From: Bacteroidales bacterium
GTDB lineage: Bacteria > Bacteroidota > Bacteroidia > Bacteroidales > Prolixibacteraceae
NCBI GenBank assembly: GCA_012719495.1
Contig: JAAYAG010000113.1
Span: forward strand, 23,188 to 87,187
Direction: 5' to 3'
Length of the DNA stretch: 64,000 nucleotides
Of this stretch, positions 58,660-64,000 are shown in pieces. The notes below the pieces were generated by a model. That model had not been told where the DNA came from. It saw only the letters and a list, made by a program, of their open reading frames with translations, and made no database searches. Numbering within the stretch: the first letter of the stretch is position 1; each line of letters begins with the position of its first letter. Both the position numbers and the translations under genes were made by a program.

Positions 58660-59289
58660 TTATTTTATATTTTTAATCAAATCAATCAAAATTAATAGTC
58701 CAAAAAACATTATCAATATACCTGAAACTAAATCAACCCTCCTTAAAACTCTTTTAGTAATATTCGTTTTCAACTTATTGGTTAATCCACTTAAAAACAA
58801 CCACCATATACCAGATCCAATAAATACTCCCAATATTAATTGTATAACAGAATAGAATCCATTTACTGTTTTTGACAATCCAAGACCAGCGAATACTGCT
58901 ATAAAGAACAAAATAGTCATTGGATTTGTAACGGTCAAAAACAGTGTTGACAAGTAGTCCTTTAATAATCCTTTATCGGTATCTGAGTTAAATTCTATTT
59001 CCGTTTCCTTTTTCATTATCGTTTTAATCCCAATATAAAACAAGAACACTAATCCAATCAATTGAATCCACAATTTCTGGTTAATGAGAAAAGTAGAGAT
59101 TGCGGTTAACCCTAATCCGGCAATTAATCCATATATTAAATCGGCAGTTGCAGCTCCAAGACCACTAACAAATCCTGCTGCAAAATTTTTATTAATAGTC
59201 CTATTTATACAAAGAATTCCAATTGGTCCAACCGGAGCTGCAACTGAAAATCCAAGTATTAATCCTTTATATAAAAACTCTAAAATCAT
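58660..59289 (-). CDS. LysE-family amino acid exporter
   Basis: A 209-residue membrane protein with six hydrophobic segments and the LysE/RhtB start GLILGFSVAAPVGPIGILCI (APVGP motif). Then come GFVSGLGAATADLIYGLIAG and LTVTNPMTILFFIAVFAGLG (the NP motif of the family). It exports small amino acids or related compounds; substrate unknown. AT-rich, first of four consecutive minus-strand genes separated by related repeats, with the intron end directly at its 3' side. Confidence 0.88.
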   Translation of the reverse strand: MILEFLYKGLILGFSVAAPVGPIGILCINRTINKNFAAGFVSGLGAATADLIYGLIAGLGLTAISTFLINQKLWIQLIGLVFLFYIGIKTIMKKETEIEFNSDTDKGLLKDYLSTLFLTVTNPMTILFFIAVFAGLGLSKTVNGFYSVIQLILGVFIGSGIWWLFLSGLTNKLKTNITKRVLRRVDLVSGILIMFFGLLILIDLIKNIK

Positions 59290-59333
59290 TATTTATATAA
59301 TCAAAATTATCGGTGTATATGTTTTCAAATTTT

Positions 59334-59470
59334 GCTAACGTTTGAGGCTCTGCGCCGTGCGGGATTACGAAGCACTTTCCTATCAAGTTACACAAAAAGT
59401 TGATGCAGGCTACAACCCTTCGCATACCACTGAAACCCTTATTGGCTATACCGCGTGTTATCGGCTGGCA
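59334..59470. repeat. Cassette-boundary repeat, long copy A
   Basis: A 137-base block between the LysE and GNAT genes. It starts GCTAACGTTT, contains CGAAGCACTT, GATGCA..CTACAAC and ACCACTGAA, and ends TTGGCTATACCGCGTGTT (59442-59459) ATCGGCTGGCA. The same elements in the same order occur in the block at 63795-63963, and the 18-base TTGGCTATACCGCGTGTT recurs exactly at 60635-60652. The layout recalls integron attC sites, but a strict GTTRRRY end is not met. Confidence 0.6.
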
Positions 59471-59471
59471 T

Positions 59472-60005
59472 TCAATTCTGTTTTATTTCTTTTCTATAAT
59501 CGCCATCCGCTTTTTTCTTAAACCCATTACTCAACAATGCTTTCACAGAGAAAATATTTTCTTCGGAGGGGTCTGCTGATATTTCTTTTCCTTTTAGTGC
59601 CGTAATTATTTCTTCTAACTTATGGATAACCATCTTACTTATACCCTTATTCAGATATTCTTCTTCGCCAATCAAATAGCCAATTTCGTAAGTATGATTC
59701 TTTTCTGCTACATCACCGTATAAACCCTCAAAGTCGTGTCCTTTTTCCTCTAAATTCTTCAGAAAAAAACAGTCGGCGTGAAGACAATATCCGATTTTTC
59801 GGTTGTTATGATAGACGATAAAATGCGTCAAGAAATCGTATTTACCATCTTTGTTGATTATTTCATCCAACCAAGCTTTGCGTTGTTCTTCCCCATCGGG
59901 ACACAGCCGTTTGTAGATATATTCTTTGTCGAGCCATTTCTCGAATATGGGTAAATCTTCGGATTGGAACGGTTTTAATACAATTTCGCTTTTGTTTATC
60001 GTCAT
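59472..60005 (-). CDS. GNAT acetyltransferase (aminoglycoside N6'-type fold)
   Basis: A 177-residue GNAT protein: LKPFQSEDLPIFEKWLDKEY at the start, FIVYHNNRKIGYCLHADC (strands 2-4), YEIGYLIGEEEYLNKGISKM (acetyl-CoA loop with G-x-x-K-G-I-S-K), and SEENIFSVKALLSNGFKKK (C-terminal ENxxSxxxxxxxGF-like motif). It resembles the AAC(6')/RimJ-like group. Substrate unknown; resistance is possible but not shown. Bounded on both sides by cassette-type repeats. Confidence 0.8.
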   Translation of the reverse strand: MTINKSEIVLKPFQSEDLPIFEKWLDKEYIYKRLCPDGEEQRKAWLDEIINKDGKYDFLTHFIVYHNNRKIGYCLHADCFFLKNLEEKGHDFEGLYGDVAEKNHTYEIGYLIGEEEYLNKGISKMVIHKLEEIITALKGKEISADPSEENIFSVKALLSNGFKKKADGDYRKEIKQN

Positions 60006-60042
60006 ACTATTCTTTTATTGCATCTTATATTTATCATTTATT

Positions 60043-60054
60043 AACGGCTGGCAA
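60043..60054. repeat. Cassette-boundary repeat, short copy D
   Basis: TAACGGCTGGCA between the GNAT and cupin genes shares CGGCTGGCA (60046-60054) with the end of block A (59462-59470). It marks the same kind of junction but lacks the rest of the repeat. Confidence 0.35.
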
Positions 60055-60090
60055 TTTTTTCTTGTCATTATTTGTATTATCAGCCAATTT

Positions 60091-60591
60091 TTAATCCTTT
60101 TTATAATCAGTCCATTTGTCAGCAACTTTGTCCTCACCATAAAAATAATCAACCTGAGAATCTTTTACAAAGATCTCGTTATCAGGTGCAATATTTATTT
60201 TGCCAGAATCAGGATATTCACATACATCCATATCTCGAACCGTTTTAATATCCAAATAGGTACAAGGGATAGAATCATGATTATAAAATTGATGCGCACT
60301 AGTCTTTCCCATTTCGAAAAAAATCAAATCACCTTTATTCAAAATGCTAAATCCCTCAATTGTCCGCATTGTCATTGAACCTGAAAGAATCATTACTAAT
60401 TCCTCTGCATTTCTGTGAAAATGATATGGAAATGAGTATTGCTCAGGGGGAAGTGCTCTAAAATCAAAAACAAGATGTTTAGAATCTACAATTTTAAATA
60501 ATCGTGGCATTACAGTTTGAAGTCTAAAGTTATCAATCGAATCCAAATCCTCTTGAAAACTCAAATCAGTTTGTTTAAATATCTTTGGCAT
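60091..60591 (-). CDS. Cupin-domain protein
   Basis: A 166-residue cupin: the metal motif FPYHFHRNAEELVMILSGSM (H-x-H-x5-E-type) and the second motif with G DLIFFEMGKTSAHQFYNHDS (G....H). The N-terminal FRALPPEQYSFPYHFHR and DYFYGED near the end are seen in cupins of unknown role or sugar-binding type. Enzymatic or sensing function cannot be decided. It stands alone between repeats B and D, same strand as its neighbours. Confidence 0.82.
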   Translation of the reverse strand: MPKIFKQTDLSFQEDLDSIDNFRLQTVMPRLFKIVDSKHLVFDFRALPPEQYSFPYHFHRNAEELVMILSGSMTMRTIEGFSILNKGDLIFFEMGKTSAHQFYNHDSIPCTYLDIKTVRDMDVCEYPDSGKINIAPDNEIFVKDSQVDYFYGEDKVADKWTDYKKD

Positions 60592-60623
60592 AATCTAAGA
60601 TTTATCAAGGTACGCATCTTTAT

Positions 60624-60662
60624 GCCGCATAACGTTGGCTATACCGCGTGTTGGCGTTTCGT
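60624..60662. repeat. Cassette-boundary repeat, short copy B
   Basis: CCGCATAACG then TTGGCTATACCGCGTGTT (60635-60652) then GGCGTTTC between the cupin start and the phosphoesterase-NTPase stop. The 18-mer is identical to that in block A. ATAACG / CGTGTTGGCG resemble the outer arms of a recombination site. Confidence 0.55.
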
Positions 60663-60665
60663 TTT

Positions 60666-63600
60666 TTATTTTTTTAAAAGATTCTTTTTCTTCTTTTTTT
60701 CCAATGAACTTTGTAAATGCCCTTTGTCTGTTTTATCATTAAGTTTCATTTGTGCCTCCTCAATTTTATTCTTTAGGTAATCAGCAATTTTTTTACTGCG
60801 ATGTCCATTAAAAGCAAAATAATAATTCAATTTTAAAATTGAAGAGTATTTTAACACACCTATATTTACTAGTGACAATAAATCATCTGTGTATTTTATG
60901 ATGTTTTTTTCATCAATGTCCATTAAGAGGAAATATAAAATGAATAGTTTGTACTGGTTATTTTTTGAATCAATTTTAAGTTCGTCAATTTTATTAAGTA
61001 TTATTGCTTCTACATTATGATGAGCTATACTTTCAGAAAATGTAACTTGTGTAATAATTGGAATAAAATTATTTAGGAGTTCCAAAATATTTGATTCAGC
61101 AGTAAAATCTTGTGATGCTTCTTCTTTCCGATTTAAATCCGCTTCAATCTCTTTAATTAAGAAGAAACCAAAATTAAGGTAGGTATCCAACAGAAAACTA
61201 AAGATCTCAATTAAAATTTCAGCATCATCAACTTCATCCATCGTTTTATAAACCCTTGCCAAAATTGAGATATATCTTTCAAAAATTTCTGAATCTAAAT
61301 TTGTGACATCATAAAGTTTTTTCGGTACGATTTCACTTTTTATATCGATTGACTCAAATTCATCTCTCAACAAATCCTTTTCTTCATCTTTTAACGGACT
61401 TTCCGAAACTAGTTCTTTTGCAACTTTCTCCATTTTAGCCTGACTACTAGTAGAAATTGATGCAATAAGTATGTTGTCTGGATTACCTAAATTAGAATAA
61501 TATAAATTTGTTTCTTCAAAGAAATCTTCCGTTTTATTATAAATTCTTTTTAAAAAGTCAAGGTTGTTGTTTTTTAAACCGCTATATATTTCTAGTTCAT
61601 TTTTAAAGGATAAATATATTTTGTCGTCTTCGACTATCTCATTTTTAAATGAACTATCTTGAGACATATTAAATGCAATGAAATATTCAAAAACGCCATT
61701 GAGACGGAAAGTAATATTATCATCCTCATTATATTTTAGAACTCCTGAATTAATTAAGTAATCAAGAATTTCTTTAGGATTTGCTCTTAAACGTATGTTT
61801 GCTTTAACCTCAGAATCAAGCATTGCGAGAATGTCACTATAGCTTGATGAATATTTAGAATTTAATTTGAGAAGATATTTTGCAAGTTTTCCACATATGG
61901 TTTTTAATTGTTTGAAATTAATCTTGCTTTTTGTCAAAGTAAGATACTTTTTATTCAAAATTTCATCGACAGTTAAATCTAGAATTTCATATAGATTACG
62001 AGAGATGTTAAACTTAGATTTTTTGTGAATGAGTAACAATATTGAAATTGTCCAGTAATTCATTGGCATTTCAAGTTGCTTGCAAAAACTAACTATTTTT
62101 TCTAAAAGCTCATCTTTGCTTTCAATCGTTTCTCCAAACCATTTTTCGGAATATGTTCTTACTTCGGTTCTAGTAATATCATGAATGTATAATTTTTCAA
62201 AAGTTCGTCCACCAAGATGGTACTCATCAACAATTCTTGAAGTAATATGGTCACTGCAAATGACACAGTTTACATTTTTATATTCAAACAAAAATTCATC
62301 AATTATAGAAGATAAAGAATGATTTGGGTCGAAATTGTCAATTAGCAATCGAAAGTTATGTGAATTGATTAACGATTTTGTGCCATTTACAGTGAGTTCA
62401 AAGTATTTGGAGATATATCTGATTAAAGTCCAGTTTTTATCAATCTTTGATTCAACTTCCCTAAAATCCAAATAAAATGGAACATTCCCATTATTTGAAT
62501 ATTTGTTTAAGTGAAGAAGTTGTAAATATTTAAGTATGCTTGTTTTTCCAGATTTATCATGCCCAAATAATATATAATTATTCTGATTTAACATTAGTTC
62601 TTCAAAGTTAAAAATCGAAGGGCTATCAGAAATCTTCAACTCTGATTTTGTCTTTGTTTTTATAACTGGTTTATTGAAAAGTTCAAGAAAATCTAAATCG
62701 CTTGGATTTTCATTATCCTTACTTAACAATAAATCGTTTGCATTAGACAGTTCTACATTTAGTTTGGCAGTAATTTTCTTCCTTAGTTTATTTTGGTTTT
62801 CCTTTTCTTCGCCACAGGGAATTGTAACTGAAATAGGATTGTCTTCAATAAATCTGCCGAATTCATTTATATATTTTGAGTTTGTAATAACTACTTGTTC
62901 CTTTAATTTAGGATTATAATTGAGTAGGCTGTAACCAATATAATTTTTATCATAGGTCATCGAAGCCGGTGCTACATGGGCGAAAATGCCATTGTTAAAT
63001 TTATAATGTGTAGAAACTTGTGACTCATGTACATGACCAGAAAATATCATGTCAAATTCTTTATGTATTATTTCTTGTAGTTTTATATAATTGAAATCTT
63101 TAAACCAAAATAAAGGATGGTGTAATAATATTAATTTACAAGTACAATCACTGATTTTGGTAAGTGCTTCTTCTAAAAACATAATTGGAAATAAAAGTCT
63201 ATTTTGAGAATCATCTCCGAGTGAACGCCATGCAGAGTTTATTGAAACAATACCAATGTTTTCTTCATTTATTACTCTTTTATGAATACTATAAAATTCA
63301 TTAATTATAGAGTCGTCAGTGTAAAAATCTTTAACAAAAGAAAAATAATTGCTGGAACCTTCCAGGCTATTCTCATAATCTTTATTTTTCTCTTGTATAA
63401 ATCTGTCGAGGTGTGAATTCTCTTTAATTTTATCAGAAAAGAAATTTTCTAATGATTCTAAACGTGTTCTTCTATCGATGTCATGGTTGCCAGGACAAAT
63501 GATAAAATCATTAGTTGATATTTTTAAAGAATCTACAATTCTTTCGATAAATATCTTTTTTGCATCATTGAAATCTGAACTTTTATTTCCGCTATAAACT

Positions 63601-63743
63601 AAATCCCCGGTAAAAATCACAAGGTCAATTTTGTCAGGTTTCTGAGATAAAGATTCATTGAGTTTAGTAATGATTCCGTCTTCTGTGAATTTTTCAAAAG
63701 ATTTTGATTTAAAATGAAAATCTGATAAGTGTAAAATATTCAT
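60666..63743 (-). CDS. Calcineurin-like phosphoesterase fused to P-loop NTPase
   Basis: A 1025-residue fusion. Residues 1-300 are a metallophosphoesterase with all metal motifs: D8-x-H10 (LHLSDFHF), GD46-47 (FTGDLVYSG), GNHD 85-88, HH 208-209 (LLHHPLFWF) and GHVH 236-239. Residues about 380-620 are a STAND/NACHT-like NTPase: Walker A GHDKSGKTS (394-402), Walker B RLLIDNFD (465-472) and a VNCVICSDH sensor-like strand. The remaining 400 residues are helical, without a recognised repeat, possibly a sensor. Effector-NTPase-sensor order is that of bacterial conflict proteins. No signal peptide; cytosolic. AT-rich and repeat-flanked, suggesting transfer. Confidence 0.75.
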   Translation of the reverse strand: MNILHLSDFHFKSKSFEKFTEDGIITKLNESLSQKPDKIDLVIFTGDLVYSGNKSSDFNDAKKIFIERIVDSLKISTNDFIICPGNHDIDRRTRLESLENFFSDKIKENSHLDRFIQEKNKDYENSLEGSSNYFSFVKDFYTDDSIINEFYSIHKRVINEENIGIVSINSAWRSLGDDSQNRLLFPIMFLEEALTKISDCTCKLILLHHPLFWFKDFNYIKLQEIIHKEFDMIFSGHVHESQVSTHYKFNNGIFAHVAPASMTYDKNYIGYSLLNYNPKLKEQVVITNSKYINEFGRFIEDNPISVTIPCGEEKENQNKLRKKITAKLNVELSNANDLLLSKDNENPSDLDFLELFNKPVIKTKTKSELKISDSPSIFNFEELMLNQNNYILFGHDKSGKTSILKYLQLLHLNKYSNNGNVPFYLDFREVESKIDKNWTLIRYISKYFELTVNGTKSLINSHNFRLLIDNFDPNHSLSSIIDEFLFEYKNVNCVICSDHITSRIVDEYHLGGRTFEKLYIHDITRTEVRTYSEKWFGETIESKDELLEKIVSFCKQLEMPMNYWTISILLLIHKKSKFNISRNLYEILDLTVDEILNKKYLTLTKSKINFKQLKTICGKLAKYLLKLNSKYSSSYSDILAMLDSEVKANIRLRANPKEILDYLINSGVLKYNEDDNITFRLNGVFEYFIAFNMSQDSSFKNEIVEDDKIYLSFKNELEIYSGLKNNNLDFLKRIYNKTEDFFEETNLYYSNLGNPDNILIASISTSSQAKMEKVAKELVSESPLKDEEKDLLRDEFESIDIKSEIVPKKLYDVTNLDSEIFERYISILARVYKTMDEVDDAEILIEIFSFLLDTYLNFGFFLIKEIEADLNRKEEASQDFTAESNILELLNNFIPIITQVTFSESIAHHNVEAIILNKIDELKIDSKNNQYKLFILYFLLMDIDEKNIIKYTDDLLSLVNIGVLKYSSILKLNYYFAFNGHRSKKIADYLKNKIEEAQMKLNDKTDKGHLQSSLEKKKKKNLLKK

Positions 63744-63794
63744 TTGGTTAGTTTTATTTTTAGTTAATTGTACAGTCTTTTTTTTAAAATGAAC

Positions 63795-63963
63795 GCCAAC
63801 GTTTTGCAGCTACCCGAAGGTGGCGATTTCGAAGCACTTCACTGTCAACCAAGCACAAACTTTGATAGATGCACAACGCTTGATTTAACCACTGAACCGC
63901 CACTTTTGGGTAGGTGCTGTGTGCGCCCTGCATGAGCAGCGCGCACCTGTTGTAAGCTGTTGA
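63795..63963. repeat. Cassette-boundary repeat, long copy C
   Basis: A 169-base block upstream of the phosphoesterase-NTPase start: GCCAACGTTT, then TTTCGAAGCACTT..CTGTCAA, GATGCACAACGCTT, ACCACTGAACCGCC, a GC-rich inverted stretch (GTGTGCGCCCTGCATGAGCAGCGCGCAC, split here by a loop) and GTTGTAAGCTGTTG. It is a diverged homologue of block A. Bases 63964-64000 show nothing supported. Confidence 0.55.
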
Positions 63964-64000
63964 AAAAGTTTAAAAATACAAATAAACTTTACATATTATA

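Overview
This 64 kb window is chromosomal DNA of a Bacteroidota bacterium, probably class Bacteroidia. The evidence is an FtsZ ending in the phylum-typical LHDNVD tail, type IX secretion proteins (a CHU_C-type sorting domain and a PorP/SprF protein), a DUF4249 / TonB-receptor pair, glycine-lipid synthesis genes, promoters of the TTTG-N19/20-TAnnTTTG type, and an almost complete absence of Shine-Dalgarno sequences. Base composition is moderately AT-rich. Family-level placement cannot be made from the sequence alone.

Layout. (1) 1-4.2 kb is a small accessory region: a UVR-motif protein cut by the window edge, a TIR-like protein, a decayed toxin-antitoxin pair, a PD-(D/E)XK nuclease / DEDD exonuclease / double zinc-finger trio, and a truncated excisionase-like gene running into tRNA-Cys. 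(2) 4.3-6.2 kb carries glsA-glsB (glycine lipid synthesis). (3) 6.4-23.6 kb is a complete, compact division and cell-wall (dcw) cluster: mraZ-rsmH-ftsL-ftsI-murE-mraY-murD-ftsW-murG-murC-ftsQ-ftsA, then TWO complete tandem ftsZ genes, then yqeY. (4) 23.8-30.1 kb is an outer-membrane uptake or export locus (TonB receptor, DUF4249 lipoprotein, MG2-like protein, secreted protein). (5) 30.4-34.5 kb is etfB-etfA-acyl-CoA dehydrogenase. (6) 34.6-41.1 kb holds a DUF1456 gene, then on the minus strand the mlaE-mlaF-mlaD lipid transport operon and thrS-infC-rpmI-rplT. (7) 41.4-50.6 kb has a dipeptidyl-peptidase IV homologue and a type IX locus: a giant three-module LRR/Ig protein, PorP/SprF and an OmpA-LysM protein. 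(8) 50.6-54.8 kb has tRNA-Leu and a secreted GH2 beta-galactosidase with a LamG insert under an operator-bearing promoter. (9) 54.8-64 kb is accessory DNA: a wrecked higBA pair, an oxidoreductase/phosphatase pair, the 3' end of a group II intron, and four minus-strand single genes (LysE-type exporter, GNAT, cupin, metallophosphoesterase-NTPase) separated by related short repeats, like a cassette array.

The strongest candidate for something undescribed is the twin-FtsZ arrangement. FtsZ2 carries the normal Bacteroidota C-terminal peptide. FtsZ1 keeps GTP-binding and T7-loop residues but lacks that peptide and ends in an amphipathic segment resembling the C-terminal tail of FtsA encoded immediately upstream. 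This suggests an FtsZ that may reach the membrane without FtsA. Second is the cassette-like array with its calcineurin-phosphoesterase/P-loop NTPase fusion, a likely conflict protein. Third is infC, which appears to start at AUA, eight bases after a perfect AGGAGG, in a genome that otherwise shows no such sites.
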